This document shows positions 1-9,155 of a DNA stretch of 45,114 nucleotides, one piece after another. The stretch comes from Streptomyces tricolor (GTDB lineage Bacteria > Actinomycetota > Actinomycetes > Streptomycetales > Streptomycetaceae), in assembly GCF_002155905.1 (NCBI RefSeq), contig NZ_MUMF01000126.1, forward strand, positions 1 to 45,114, given 5' to 3'. Made by a program: the position numbers and the translations under genes. Within the stretch, counting starts at the first letter, position 1, and each line of letters starts with the position of its first letter. The notes beneath the pieces were generated by a model. It was not told where the DNA came from. It ran no database searches and worked only from the letters and a program-made list of their open reading frames with translations.

Positions 1-727
1 CGGCTCGCGTCGAGCGCCGTCGGTCCCTGCCGGTTTCCGTCGGGCACCGTCGGTCCCTGCCGCGTTAAGCCCCGCACCACCGTCCCCAGTCGGCTCGCGT
101 CGGGCGCCGTCGGCCGTTGCCGGCTTCCGCCCCGCATCACCGTCCCTTGCCGGTTTCCGCCGGGCGCCACCGTCCCTTGCCGGCTTCCGCCGGGCACCGC
201 CGTCCCCTGTCGGCTTCCGTCGGGCGCCGTCGGCCCCTGTCGGTTTCCGTCGGGCGCCGTCGGTCCCTGCCGCCTTCAGCCCCGCAGCACCGGTCCCTGT
301 CGGCTCGCGTCGGGCGCCGTCGGCCGTTGCCGGCTTCCGCCCCGCATCACCGTCCCTTGCCGGCTTCCGTCGGGCACCGCCGTCCCTTGCCGGTTTCCGT
401 TGGGCGCCACCGTCCCTTGCCGGCTCCCGTCGGGCACCGCCGTCCCCTGTCGGCTCGCGTCGGGCGCCGTCGGTCCCTGCCGGTTTCCGTCGGGCACCGT
501 CGGTCCCTGCCGCCTTCAGCCCCGCAGCACCGGTCCCAGTCGGCTCGCGTCGGGCGCCATCGGCCGTTGCCGGCTTCCGCCCCGCATCACCGTCGCTTGC
601 CGGCTCCCGTCGGGCACCGGTCCCTGTCGGCTCGCGTCGGGCGCCGTCGGTCCCTGCCGGTTTTCGCTCTCCGACGCCGGTCCCTGTCGGCTCCCGCCCC
701 CTGCCGCCGCCGCTCGCCGGCTCCACG
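1..727. repeat. 30-bp tandem repeat array (minisatellite), open at left edge
   Basis: About 24 head-to-tail units. Units start every 30 bp at 1, 31, 61 and so on through 571, then come one 27-bp unit (601-627), 30-bp units at 628, 658 and 688, and a decayed remnant. A typical unit begins cggtttccgtcgggc. There is higher-order structure: the four-unit block at 31-150 recurs at 241-360 and 481-600, so blocks of 7-8 units were duplicated. Units are contiguous, with no unique spacers. Because 30 is a multiple of 3, every frame gives a 10-residue repeat: plus strand R-R-R-P-L-P-V-S-V-G, minus strand Q-G-T-A-V-P-D-G-S-R. On the minus strand the latter is open from 275 to the left edge, so it might encode the disordered N-terminus of a gene lying to the left. 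I recall a D-Ala-D-Ala carboxypeptidase there in relatives, but that cannot be tested here. Confidence 0.92.
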
Positions 728-753
728 GCCTGCCCCAAGCGGGAGCCCTCACG

Positions 754-759
754 TACGGT
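754..759 (+). promoter_or_regulatory. -10 element, leaderless start
   Basis: TACGGT ends 7 nt before the ATG at 767. No Shine-Dalgarno sequence lies between them, so transcription probably starts at or next to the start codon. Confidence 0.45.
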
Positions 760-766
760 TGACAAC

Positions 767-1900
767 ATGACTGGCTTCGGCGGCACCGCATCTCCCGGGA
801 TGGTCGACTGGAACCTCGCGGTGGCAACCGCGACACGGCTCGTACGCCCAGGTCCCGACGTCAGCCGCGACGAGGCCAGGGCCGTCGTCGCGGAGCTGCG
901 CCGGCACGCGAAGGCCTCGGAGGGACACGTCCGGGGCTTCACTCGTATGGGCACCGAGGACACGCACGACACCCCGGTCCTCGTCGTCGACCGGCCCGGC
1001 TGGGTCCGGGCCAACGTCGCCGGCTTCCGGGAGATCCTCAGGCCCCTCCTGGAGAAGATGCAGGAACGGCGTGCCGGCAGCCCGGGCGGCGCGATCCTCG
1101 GCGCCGTCGGCGGCAAGGTCACCGGCGTCGAACTCGGCATGCTCCTGTCGTTCCTGTCCTCCCGCGTCCTCGGCCAGTACGAGACCTTCGCCCCCGCCAC
1201 CCGCGACCTCCCGGCCGGCGAGAACGGCGGCGGCCGGCTGCTGCTCGTCGCGCCCAACATCGTCCACGTGGAGCGCGAACTCGACGTCGAGCCGCACGAC
1301 TTCCGCCTGTGGGTGTGCCTGCACGAGGAGACCCACCGCACGCAGTTCACCGCCGTGCCCTGGCTGCGCGACCACCTGGAGGGCGAGATCCAGTCGTTCT
1401 TGGCGGAGACCGACGTCGACCCGATGACCTTCCTGGAGCGCATCCGGGACGCGGCCCAGTCCCTGGCCGGCGGCCGGCCCGAGGGCGAGGAGGAGGACGG
1501 CGGGCGCTCCTTCGTCGAGCTGGTGCAGACCCCCGCCCAGCGGGAGATCCTCGGCCGCCTGACGGCCGTGATGTCCCTGCTGGAGGGGCATGCCGACTAC
1601 GTCATGGACGGCGTCGGCCCGAGCGTCGTACCGACCGTCGCGGAGATCCGCGAGAAGTTCCAGCAGCGCCGCGCCAAGGGCGCCTCCCGGCTCGACGTCG
1701 CCCTGCGCAAGCTGCTGGGTCTGGACGCCAAACTGAAGCAGTACCGGGACGGCGAACGGTTCGTGCGGGCCGTGGTCGACCAGGTCGGCGTCGACGGCTT
1801 CAACCGCGTGTGGACCTCGCCCAACACCCTGCCCACCAAGGCGGAGATCGCCAAACCGGCGGACTGGGTCGCGCGGGTGCACCGCAAGGCGGAGTCGTGA
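767..1900 (+). CDS. DUF2342-type zinc-dependent metalloprotease-like protein
   Basis: 377 aa. The zincin motif H-E-E-T-H is at residues 186-190, followed by a conserved E-G-H near 273-275. This matches the actinobacterial family annotated as zinc-dependent metalloprotease or 'coenzyme F420 biosynthesis associated' (Rv3626c is the M. tuberculosis member). No signal peptide or membrane segment is seen, so it is probably cytosolic. Its substrate is unknown. It stands upstream of tilS and hpt, an order also found in mycobacteria. The ATG at 767 is supported by family length and by a -10 element 7 nt upstream. The stop codon of a reading frame through the minisatellite overlaps this ATG as ATGA, which I take as coincidence. 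The family call is secure; proteolytic activity is inferred from the motif only. Confidence 0.9.
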   Translation: MTGFGGTASPGMVDWNLAVATATRLVRPGPDVSRDEARAVVAELRRHAKASEGHVRGFTRMGTEDTHDTPVLVVDRPGWVRANVAGFREILRPLLEKMQERRAGSPGGAILGAVGGKVTGVELGMLLSFLSSRVLGQYETFAPATRDLPAGENGGGRLLLVAPNIVHVERELDVEPHDFRLWVCLHEETHRTQFTAVPWLRDHLEGEIQSFLAETDVDPMTFLERIRDAAQSLAGGRPEGEEEDGGRSFVELVQTPAQREILGRLTAVMSLLEGHADYVMDGVGPSVVPTVAEIREKFQQRRAKGASRLDVALRKLLGLDAKLKQYRDGERFVRAVVDQVGVDGFNRVWTSPNTLPTKAEIAKPADWVARVHRKAES

Positions 1901-2091
1901 ACGGCGCGGGGAGGTCGTGAAAGGAATCCGGCCGACGGCAGGCGAACGCCCCTCCAATCACCCGTCCGAGGGACCGTGAGCCATGCGTAGGCGTGCAATG
2001 CTCGGGGAACGGCCCGCTTCTGTCACCATCTACACACTCTGAGTGACCGTCTCGGGCTCACCCCCCGAAAACTTCATGAAGGGAACCGGAC

Positions 2092-3150
2092 ATGGGTCCC
2101 CATCCTGCGGTCGCGGCGATACGCCTGGCGGTCCGCCGCGTCCTTCACGACATCCTCAACGACCACCAGACCTCCCGCGCGTACTCGGGCCACCAGCTCG
2201 TCGGCGGGCCCCCGGACCGGACGGCCGAGCGACCCCCCTCCCCGCTCGTCCTCGTCGCGTGCTCCGGCGGCGCCGACTCCATGGCCCTCGCCTCCGCCCT
2301 CGCCTTCGAGGCCCCGAAGCTCGGCATCCGGGCCGGCGGGGTCACCATCGACCACGGCCTCCAGCCCGGCTCCGACCTCCGCGCCGACGAGGTCGTCCTG
2401 CGCCTGCGCGGGCTCGGGCTCGACCCCGTCGAGTCCGTCGCCGTGACCGTCGGCCGCGAGGGAGGCCCCGAGGCCGCCGCCCGCGACGCCCGCTACGCCG
2501 CCCTGGACGCCGTCGCCGAACGCCACGGCGCCGCCGCCGTCCTGCTCGGCCACACCCGCGACGACCAGGCCGAAACCGTCCTGCTGGGCCTCGCCCGCGG
2601 CTCCGGTATCCGCTCCCTGTCCGGCATGGCCGCGGTCTCGGGGGCCGGCGGCCGTTACCGGCGGCCCTTCCTGCAGCTCGACCGGCAGACCGCCCGCAAG
2701 GCCTGCATGGCCCAGTCGCTGCCCGTCTGGGACGACCCGCACAACACCGACCCCGCCTACACCCGCTCCCGGCTCCGGCACGAGGGCCTGCCCGCCCTGG
2801 AGAAGGCCCTGGGCAAGGGCGTCGTGGAGGCGCTCGCCCGCACCGCCCAGCTCTCCCGCGACGACGCCGACGCCCTGGACGCCTGGGCCAGCCAGGCCGA
2901 GGCCTCCGTACGGGACGCGGCCGGCCGGCTGGAGTGCGCCAAGCTGTACGCGCTCCCGCCCGCCGTGCGCCGCCGGATCCTGCGCCGTGCCGCCATCGAG
3001 GCCGGTGCTCCGGCCGGCGCGCTGTTCGCCCGTCACATCGAGGAAGTCGACCGCCTGATCACCGGCTGGCGCGGCCAGGGAGCCATCAATCTCCCGGGCA
3101 AAGTCGTCGCCCGGCGGCAGGGTGGCAGACTGGTGATTCGGCAAGGCTGA
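2092..3150 (+). CDS. tilS: tRNA(Ile)-lysidine synthase TilS
   Basis: 352 aa. Converts C34 of the CAU-anticodon isoleucine tRNA to lysidine using ATP and lysine, so that it reads AUA rather than AUG. The N-type PP-loop S-G-G-A-D-S is at 58-63. The catalytic domain continues with [10 protein letters not shown], the family's second signature. The C-terminal part is short compared with E. coli TilS, as is usual in actinobacteria. A ribosome-binding site (gaaggga) precedes the ATG. It lies directly before hpt, an arrangement shared with Firmicutes and mycobacteria. Confidence 0.95.
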   Translation: MGPHPAVAAIRLAVRRVLHDILNDHQTSRAYSGHQLVGGPPDRTAERPPSPLVLVACSGGADSMALASALAFEAPKLGIRAGGVTIDHGLQPGSDLRADEVVLRLRGLGLDPVESVAVTVGREGGPEAAARDARYAALDAVAERHGAAAVLLGHTRDDQAETVLLGLARGSGIRSLSGMAAVSGAGGRYRRPFLQLDRQTARKACMAQSLPVWDDPHNTDPAYTRSRLRHEGLPALEKALGKGVVEALARTAQLSRDDADALDAWASQAEASVRDAAGRLECAKLYALPPAVRRRILRRAAIEAGAPAGALFARHIEEVDRLITGWRGQGAINLPGKVVARRQGGRLVIRQG

Positions 3151-3260
3151 ATCCCGACCTCCCGGAGTGCCCCTCCGGCGGGCCGGACAGCCGGAGGCCG
3201 TGCGTGCGGCCGGAGCCGGTGGCCGCACACGCGGCCGTAAGTGCGGGACGACCGAAAGTG

Positions 3261-3821
3261 ATGCGGGTGGACGCGAAAGACATGGGTGCCGACCTCCAGC
3301 AGGTGCTCATCACCAAGGAAGAGATCGACGCGAAGCTGGCCGAGCTGGCCGCGAAGATCGACGCGGAGTACGCGGGCAAGGACCTGCTGATCGTCGGCGT
3401 CCTCAAGGGCGCGGTGATGGTCATGGCGGACCTCGCCCGGGCGCTGTCCACCCCCGTCACCATGGACTGGATGGCCGTGTCCTCCTACGGCGCGGGCACC
3501 CAGTCCTCCGGGGTCGTCCGCATCCTCAAGGACCTGGACACCGACATCAAGGGCCGGCACGTCCTGATCGTCGAGGACATCATCGACTCCGGCCTGACCC
3601 TGTCCTGGCTGATCAACAACCTCGGCTCGCGCGAGCCCGCCTCGCTGAAGGTGTGCACGCTGCTGCGCAAGCCGGACGCCGCCAAGGTCGCCATCGACGT
3701 CGAGTGGGTCGGCTTCGACATCCCGAACGAGTTCGTCGTCGGCTACGGCCTCGACTACGCCGAGAAGTACCGCAACCTGCCGTTCGTCGGTACGCTCGCC
3801 CCTCACGTCTACGGCGGCTGA
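3261..3821 (+). CDS. hpt: hypoxanthine phosphoribosyltransferase
   Basis: 186 aa. A purine-salvage enzyme joining hypoxanthine or guanine to PRPP to give IMP or GMP. The PRPP-binding signature [13 protein letters not shown] spans residues 101-113, and the C-terminal V-G-Y-G-L-D-Y family motif follows. The reading frame is open far upstream, but similarity begins at M-R-V-D-A-K. The in-frame GTG at 3258 is an equally possible start, and no strong Shine-Dalgarno sequence decides between them. It lies 110 bp after tilS and 217 bp before ftsH. Confidence 0.95.
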   Translation: MRVDAKDMGADLQQVLITKEEIDAKLAELAAKIDAEYAGKDLLIVGVLKGAVMVMADLARALSTPVTMDWMAVSSYGAGTQSSGVVRILKDLDTDIKGRHVLIVEDIIDSGLTLSWLINNLGSREPASLKVCTLLRKPDAAKVAIDVEWVGFDIPNEFVVGYGLDYAEKYRNLPFVGTLAPHVYGG

Positions 3822-4038
3822 GCCGGACCGGGCCGCGGGCTGAGCCAGTCGGCCCAAGCCCGGCAGGACGATCGGGAACCCCAGCGGGTTCCGCGCCGTT
3901 GAAGCATGCAGAGACGGGATTCCCAGCCGTCGAAACGGCTCCGTGCGGCTTCGGGCAACAATGCTGGGGTACCGTCAGAAGAACTGTCTTATCAAACTCA
4001 CTATGGCAGGAGGGACGGGGCGGCACCGCTCCGTATGG

Positions 4039-6078
4039 ATGGACGTGAAGCGATACTTCCGTGGGCCGGTCATGTGGATCGTGCTGGCCGTCCTTGCCGT
4101 GGTCGTGTTGATGCAGGTCGTCGGCTCGTCCGGCGGCTACAAGACGGTGGACACCGGCCAGGTCGTGGCGGCGATCAACGACAACAAGGTCGAGTCGGCC
4201 AAGCTCACCACCGGTGACGAGCAGAGCATCAAGGTCACGCTCAAGGACGGCTACAAGGTCGAGGGCAGCTCGAAGATCCAGGCGAGCTACATCGGCGACC
4301 AGGGCGTGCAGCTGGCCGGGACACTGCAGAACAAGTACCAGGAAAAGCAGATCACGGACGGCTACACGGTCTCGCCGTCCAAGCAGAACCCGTTCGTCGG
4401 CGTCCTGCTGTCCCTGCTGCCCTTCGTCCTGATCGTGGTCGTCTTCCTGTTCCTGATGAATCAGATGCAGGGCGGCGGCTCCCGGGTCATGAACTTCGGC
4501 AAGTCCAAGGCGAAGCTCATCACCAAGGACACCCCGAAGACGACCTTCTCCGACGTCGCCGGGTGTGACGAGGCCGTCGAGGAGCTCCAGGAGATCAAGG
4601 AGTTCCTCCAGGAGCCGGCCAAGTTCCAGGCCGTCGGCGCCAAGATCCCCAAGGGCGTGCTGCTCTACGGCCGCCCGGGTACCGGCAAGACCCTGCTCGC
4701 GCGCGCCGTCGCCGGCGAGGCGGGCGTCCCCTTCTACTCGATCTCCGGTTCCGACTTCGTCGAGATGTTCGTCGGTGTCGGTGCCTCCCGGGTCCGTGAC
4801 CTGTTCGAGCAGGCCAAGGCGAACGCCCCGGCGATCGTCTTCGTCGACGAGATCGACGCGGTCGGCCGCCACCGCGGCGCCGGCCTCGGCGGTGGTCACG
4901 ACGAGCGCGAGCAGACGCTGAACCAGCTGCTGGTCGAGATGGACGGCTTCGACGTGAAGGGCGGCGTCATCCTGATCGCCGCCACGAACCGCCCGGACAT
5001 CCTCGACCCGGCGCTGCTGCGTCCCGGCCGCTTCGACCGGCAGATCGCGGTCGACCCGCCGGACCTGCAGGGCCGCATGGAGATCCTCAAGGTCCACCAG
5101 AAGGGCAAGCCGGTCGCGCCCGACGTCGACCTGTCCGCCGTGGCCCGCCGCACCCCGGGCATGACCGGCGCCGACCTCGCCAACGTGCTGAACGAGGCCG
5201 CGCTGCTCACCGCCCGCGGCGACCAGAAGCTGATCGACAACAAGGCGCTGGACGAGGCGATCGACCGCGTGGTCGCGGGCCCGCAGAAGCGGACCCGGAT
5301 CATGTCGGACAAAGAGAAGAAGATCACCGCGTACCACGAGGGCGGTCACGCCCTGGTCGCGGCGGCCTCGCCGAACTCCGACCCGGTCCACAAGATCACG
5401 ATCCTGTCCCGCGGCCGTGCCCTCGGCTACACGATGGTCCTGCCGGACGAGGACAAGTACTCGACCACCCGCAACGAGATGCTCGACCAGCTCGCCTACA
5501 TGCTGGGCGGCCGGGCGGCCGAGGAACTGGTCTTCCACGACCCGACCACGGGTGCCGCGAACGACATCGAGAAGGCCACCAACCTGGCCCGCGCGATGGT
5601 CACGCAGTACGGCATGACCGAGCGTCTCGGTGCGATCAAGTTCGGCGGCGACAACAGCGAGCCCTTCCTCGGCCGTGAGATGGCTCACCAGCGCGACTAC
5701 TCGGAAGAGGTCGCCGCGCTGGTGGACGAGGAGGTCAAGAAGCTGATCGAGACGGCGCACAACGAGGCCTGGGAGATCCTGGTCGAGAACCGCGACGTGC
5801 TCGACAACCTCGTCCTCCAGCTGCTGGAGAAGGAGACGCTGGGCAAGGAGGAGATCGCCGAGATCTTCGCCCCGATCGTCAAGCGCCCGCCGCGGCCCGC
5901 CTGGACCGGCTCCTCCCGCCGTACCCCGTCCACCCGCCCGCCGGTGCTCTCCCCGAAGGAGCTGGCACTGACCAACGGTGCGAACGGCGCGACGGCGGCG
6001 ATCAGCACGGCCAAGTCGACGGCGACGGAGTCCGCCCCGGTGACGGAGCAGACCCCGGAGGACCGCCCGGAGAGCTGA
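4039..6078 (+). CDS. ftsH: ATP-dependent zinc metalloprotease FtsH
   Basis: 679 aa. Membrane-bound AAA+ protease that extracts and degrades membrane and regulatory proteins. Membrane helices are near 11-28 and 119-140, with an extracytoplasmic domain between them. The Walker A region is at 211-218, Walker B F-V-D-E-I-D near 268-273, the second region of homology (T-N-R-P-D...R-F-D-R) at 317-334, and the zinc site H-E-G-G-H at 433-437. Walker A reads G-R-P-G-T-G-K-T; most FtsH proteins have G-P-P-G-T-G-K-T. The C-terminal tail is Ala/Thr-rich. The start is uncertain: the ATG at 4039 (M-D-V-K-R-Y-F) fits the family, but ATGs at 4003 and 3943 are in frame and no well-placed Shine-Dalgarno sequence is seen. 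A strong terminator follows. Confidence 0.95.
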   Translation: MDVKRYFRGPVMWIVLAVLAVVVLMQVVGSSGGYKTVDTGQVVAAINDNKVESAKLTTGDEQSIKVTLKDGYKVEGSSKIQASYIGDQGVQLAGTLQNKYQEKQITDGYTVSPSKQNPFVGVLLSLLPFVLIVVVFLFLMNQMQGGGSRVMNFGKSKAKLITKDTPKTTFSDVAGCDEAVEELQEIKEFLQEPAKFQAVGAKIPKGVLLYGRPGTGKTLLARAVAGEAGVPFYSISGSDFVEMFVGVGASRVRDLFEQAKANAPAIVFVDEIDAVGRHRGAGLGGGHDEREQTLNQLLVEMDGFDVKGGVILIAATNRPDILDPALLRPGRFDRQIAVDPPDLQGRMEILKVHQKGKPVAPDVDLSAVARRTPGMTGADLANVLNEAALLTARGDQKLIDNKALDEAIDRVVAGPQKRTRIMSDKEKKITAYHEGGHALVAAASPNSDPVHKITILSRGRALGYTMVLPDEDKYSTTRNEMLDQLAYMLGGRAAEELVFHDPTTGAANDIEKATNLARAMVTQYGMTERLGAIKFGGDNSEPFLGREMAHQRDYSEEVAALVDEEVKKLIETAHNEAWEILVENRDVLDNLVLQLLEKETLGKEEIAEIFAPIVKRPPRPAWTGSSRRTPSTRPPVLSPKELALTNGANGATAAISTAKSTATESAPVTEQTPEDRPES

Positions 6079-6127
6079 CGAGCCCGCCCCGTGAGCCGGC
6101 CATGTTTCGGCCAGCAGGGCCGGAATG

Positions 6128-6169
6128 AATGCCGCGCCCCCCAGGTTCTAGCCTGGGGGGCGCGGCATT
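6128..6169 (+). terminator. intrinsic terminator after ftsH
   Basis: An 18-bp perfect stem (6128-6145 with 6152-6169) around a 6-nt loop (ttctag), very G/C rich. It lies 50 nt after the ftsH stop and 64 nt before folE, so folE probably has its own promoter. The stem is nearly symmetrical and could act in both directions. Confidence 0.85.
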
Positions 6170-6232
6170 TCGCTTGTCCGCAGACGGAACGCGAGGCACA
6201 CCCGCGTGCAAGGCACAGGAACGAGGAACCAG

Positions 6233-6838
6233 ATGACCGACCCGGTGACGCTGGACGGCGAGGGCCGCATCGGCGAGTTCGACGAGAAGCGCGCCGAGAA
6301 CGCGGTACGGGAACTCCTGATCGCCGTCGGCGAGGACCCGGATCGCGAGGGGCTGCGCGAGACGCCGGCCCGGGTCGCGCGGGCTTACAAGGAGATCTTC
6401 GCGGGCCTGTGGCAGCAGCCGGAGGACGTCCTGACGACGACGTTCGACCTGGGGCACGACGAGATGGTCCTCGTGAAGGACATCGAGGTGTACTCGACCT
6501 GTGAGCACCACCTGGTGCCGTTCCGCGGCGTCGCCCACGTCGGCTACATCCCGTCCGAGACCGGCAAGATCACCGGCCTGTCCAAGCTCGCCCGGCTGGT
6601 CGACGTCTACGCCCGCCGGCCCCAGGTGCAGGAACGCCTCACCACGCAGATCGCGGACTCGCTGATGGAGATCCTGGAGCCGCGGGGTGTCATCGTCGTG
6701 GTCGAGTGCGAGCACATGTGCATGTCGATGCGCGGCATCCGCAAGCCGGGCGCGAAGACCATAACGTCGGCCGTGCGCGGTCAGCTGCGGGACGCGGCGA
6801 CGCGGAACGAGGCGATGAGCCTCATCATGGCGCGCTGA
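6233..6838 (+). CDS. folE: GTP cyclohydrolase I
   Basis: 201 aa. Converts GTP to 7,8-dihydroneopterin triphosphate, the first committed step of folate synthesis. The zinc ligands expected from the E. coli enzyme are present: C90 and H93 in C-E-H-H, and C163 in C-E-H-M-C-M. The R-G-I-R-K-P-G motif at 167-173 is intact. The start at 6233 is preceded by aggaacgaggaa. It is transcribed toward the fol genes on the opposite strand, so the pathway is split between two convergent units. Confidence 0.96.
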   Translation: MTDPVTLDGEGRIGEFDEKRAENAVRELLIAVGEDPDREGLRETPARVARAYKEIFAGLWQQPEDVLTTTFDLGHDEMVLVKDIEVYSTCEHHLVPFRGVAHVGYIPSETGKITGLSKLARLVDVYARRPQVQERLTTQIADSLMEILEPRGVIVVVECEHMCMSMRGIRKPGAKTITSAVRGQLRDAATRNEAMSLIMAR

Positions 6839-6863
6839 CCGCGCCGCCCGGCGGGGCCGGCGG

Positions 6864-7352
6864 TCAGGCCACCGGCTCCGCTCCCGGAGGGTTCTGGTCG
6901 TCGTCCTCCGGCAGCTTGCAGACCCGCTCCAGGAACAGGGCCGCCGCTATCACGCCGAGGCCGGCCAGTACCGACAGACCGGCGTAGACCGCCTGGTCCC
7001 GGCGGGCCGGGATGTCCAGCTGCTCCAGCAGGAAGACGCCCGCGCCGCCGTACATACCGGCGACGAGGGCGGCCACCAGGGCGCTGGCCTGGCCGAAGAC
7101 GACCGCCCGGGCGGCCATCAGCGGATCGACGCCCTTGGCGCCGGGCCGGCGCTCGCGCTGGGCCCTCAGGCGGGCGCGCAGCGAGAGCGCCGTCGCGAGC
7201 AGGACCACCGCGATCAGCGCGAGGACGATGGGGGCGGCCACGGGGACGCTGGGCAGGGTCCCGATCGAGTTCCAGAGGCGGGCGCCCGCCCAGGACAGGA
7301 CGCCGGCCACGACGAACACGCCCGCCAGCACCCTGATGCGCAGCTCTCTCAC
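6864..7352 (-). CDS. DUF3180 membrane protein
   Basis: 162 aa with four predicted membrane helices: two near the N-terminus (about 8-27 and 39-57) and two in the C-terminal half. A basic cytoplasmic loop (R-A-R-L-R-A-Q-R-E-R-R) lies in the middle. It matches the DUF3180 family, found downstream of folK in actinobacteria including M. tuberculosis (Rv3605c). The GTG start has a good ribosome-binding site (aaggga). It lies 73 bp after folK on the same strand. Function is unknown; the conserved neighbourhood suggests a link to folate or pterin metabolism, but nothing in the sequence shows one. Confidence 0.85.
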   Translation of the reverse strand: MRELRIRVLAGVFVVAGVLSWAGARLWNSIGTLPSVPVAAPIVLALIAVVLLATALSLRARLRAQRERRPGAKGVDPLMAARAVVFGQASALVAALVAGMYGGAGVFLLEQLDIPARRDQAVYAGLSVLAGLGVIAAALFLERVCKLPEDDDQNPPGAEPVA

Positions 7353-7425
7353 GGTGTCCCTTCAGTTCCCCCGGACCGTGCCGGCCGGTGGTCGTCCTGG
7401 TCTTGATCCGTCTCGACCTTAACGA

Positions 7426-8037
7426 CTACTCGGGCAGCCGGAGTTCCAGGTCCGCGCGCGGCGCGACACCCTCACGGGTGACGCCGGCCAGCAGCTCGGC
7501 CACCGTGCCGCGGCCGGGGAGCTGGGCCTGCGGGTCCACGTCGTGCCAGGGGGCGAGCACGAAGGCCCGCTCGTGCGCGCGCGGGTGGGGGAGGGTGAGC
7601 TGCGGGTCGTCCGAGGTGACGTCCGCGTAGGCGACGATGTCGACGTCCAGGGTGCGCGGACCCCAGCGCTCGTCCCGGACGCGGTGGAAGGCCTCCTCGA
7701 CGGCGTGCGCCCGCTCCAGCAGGGAGGAGGGCGGCAGAGTGGTCTTGAGGACCACCACCGCGTTGAAGTACGAGGGCTGGCTGCCGGGCTCGACGCCCCA
7801 CGGCTCGGTCTCGTACACCGGGGAGACGGCCTTCACGCGGACGCCCGGGGTGTCCTCCAGGGCGTCGACGGCCCCCTGGAGGGTCTCCAGGCGGTTGCCG
7901 AGGTTGGAGCCGATGGAGAGCACGGCCCATTTGGGGTTGCTCAGCGTGGTGTCGGCTGCGTCCACCTTCTCGACGACCGAGGCGGGCACCGGCTGGACGG
8001 TCGGGTCGCTGTGACCCTGGCGGAAAGGTCGGGTCAT
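7426..8037 (-). CDS. folK: 2-amino-4-hydroxy-6-hydroxymethyldihydropteridine pyrophosphokinase
   Basis: 203 aa. Transfers pyrophosphate from ATP to 6-hydroxymethyl-dihydropterin, making the substrate of FolP. Recognised by S-I-G-S-N-L-G-N-R, by S-P-V-Y-E-T-E-P-W-G, and by the signature W-G-P-R-T-L-D-V-D-I. It carries about 40 extra N-terminal residues before the core. The ATG overlaps the folB stop by 4 bp (ATGA), so translation is probably coupled to folB. Confidence 0.95.
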   Translation of the reverse strand: MTRPFRQGHSDPTVQPVPASVVEKVDAADTTLSNPKWAVLSIGSNLGNRLETLQGAVDALEDTPGVRVKAVSPVYETEPWGVEPGSQPSYFNAVVVLKTTLPPSSLLERAHAVEEAFHRVRDERWGPRTLDVDIVAYADVTSDDPQLTLPHPRAHERAFVLAPWHDVDPQAQLPGRGTVAELLAGVTREGVAPRADLELRLPE

Positions 8038-8393
8038 ACTCGGCTCCGGGTGATGGTGACGGTCACGTCGTCGAAGGGCACGGTGATCGGCGCGTCCGGC
8101 TTGTGGACGCAGACCTCGACCTCCTGAACCCCTTCGTGCTTCAGACAGGTCCGGGCGATCCGCTCGGCGAGGGTCTCGATGAGGTCCACCGGCTCGCCCT
8201 CGACCACGGCCACGACCTCCTCGGCCACGATGCCGTAGTGCACGGTCTTCGCCAGGTCGTCGTCGGCCGCGGCCGGCCGGGTGTCCAGGCCGAGGACGAG
8301 GTCCACGATGAAGGTCTGGCCCTCCTCCCGCTCCTTGGGGAACACACCGTGGTGCCCACGGGCCTTGAGGCCGCGCAGCGCGACACGATCCAC
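8034..8393 (-). CDS. folB: dihydroneopterin aldolase
   Basis: 119 aa. Cleaves dihydroneopterin to 6-hydroxymethyl-dihydropterin and glycolaldehyde. The family's active-site region G-H-H-G-V-F-P-K-E-R and C-terminal V-C-V-H-K-P are present, and length is normal. The frame extends upstream, but the GTG at 8393 sits 8 nt after aggag and begins the conserved V-D-R-V-A-L-R-G. It is the first gene of a folB-folK pair and lies 228 bp from the upstream NTF2-like gene, so the pair may have its own promoter. Confidence 0.95.
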   Translation of the reverse strand: MDRVALRGLKARGHHGVFPKEREEGQTFIVDLVLGLDTRPAAADDDLAKTVHYGIVAEEVVAVVEGEPVDLIETLAERIARTCLKHEGVQEVEVCVHKPDAPITVPFDDVTVTITRSRV

Positions 8394-8587
8394 GCGAATC
8401 ACTCCTGCAATCGTCGGGAACGACCGGCTCGCACCGCGTGCGGGCGGCACACCGGTCTCTGACGAATCTACCTGCGGGCGCCGACAAAGCCGGGCCGCGG
8501 GGGCGTGGGCAGGGGCCGCCGCCCGCAGGGTTCACCGGGCGTTCTCCCTGGGGAACCCGGCCCTGTCATGGGCTGGTAGCCGCTTCT

Positions 8588-8622
8588 ACCCCGGGTAGGT
8601 GATTCCAACCACTTCCCGGGGT
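8588..8622 (-). terminator. possible terminator after the NTF2-like gene
   Basis: An 8-bp stem (8588-8595 with 8615-8622) with a 19-nt loop, beginning at the stop codon of the minus-strand NTF2-like gene. There is no T-tract. If functional, it would separate folP-NTF2 from folB-folK. Confidence 0.3.
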
Positions 8623-9155
8623 CAGGCGAGGGGCCCGTCGTCCGGATCCACGCCGTTCACGTGGTTGTCCTCGTCGTCCTCGCCGGTCTCGGCCAGCACC
8701 GGGGAGGCGTGGTGCGACCAGAGCTTCCAGCCCGAGGGGGTGCGCCGGAAGACGTTGGTGGCGACGACGAGCTGACCGACCAGCGGGCCCAGTTCCGCGC
8801 CCTCCTCCGGGGCGGGTCCGCCGCTGAGGATGTTCTCCGTGCAGGTCACCAGCGCGGTGTCACCGGTCACGGAGACGTGCACATCGGTGAGGAAGAACTG
8901 GATGTAGTCCGTGTTGGCCATGATCAGGGCGTACGACCTGAGGACCTCGCCGCGGCCGGTGAGCACCGGCCAGCCGGGGTGCACGCAGGAGATCACGCCG
9001 GTGTCCGCGGGGTCGTGCCAGGTCTCGTCCACGCCCAGGTCGGCGGGGGCCAGCCAGAGGGAGGAGACCTCCTCGAAGTCGCCGCGTTCGAGTGCCTCGT
9101 AGAAGGCGGTGTTGGCTGCCTCCACCTGCTCGACGTCGGTGTGGGGGGCGCTCAC
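8622..9155 (-). CDS. NTF2-like (SnoaL-type) protein in the fol operon
   Basis: 177 aa. Resembles the NTF2/SnoaL fold used by small ketosteroid-isomerase-like proteins: an N-terminal helix (A-A-N-T-A-F-Y-E-A-L-E-R-G-D), W-H-D-P, then the beta-rich core ending in W-K-L-W-S-H-H-A-S. The tail is acidic. The GTG start overlaps the folP stop by 4 bp (GTGA), so the two are translationally coupled. None of the classical folate enzymes has this fold. The neighbourhood suggests a pterin-related role, for example a phosphatase-like or carrier function, but that is inference. Confidence 0.82.
   Translation of the reverse strand: MSAPHTDVEQVEAANTAFYEALERGDFEEVSSLWLAPADLGVDETWHDPADTGVISCVHPGWPVLTGRGEVLRSYALIMANTDYIQFFLTDVHVSVTGDTALVTCTENILSGGPAPEEGAELGPLVGQLVVATNVFRRTPSGWKLWSHHASPVLAETGEDDEDNHVNGVDPDDGPLA

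Noticed and set aside
1..727. CRISPR-like array
   Set aside because: Units are contiguous, with no unique spacers and no cas genes nearby.
117..770. 217-aa Arg/Pro-rich reading frame through the minisatellite, ending in an ATGA overlap with the metalloprotease gene
   Set aside because: It follows from a 30-bp repeat with no stop in that frame. It begins mid-array, has no ribosome-binding site, and its codon pattern differs from neighbouring genes. A -10 element close to 767 also suggests that the downstream gene is transcribed separately.
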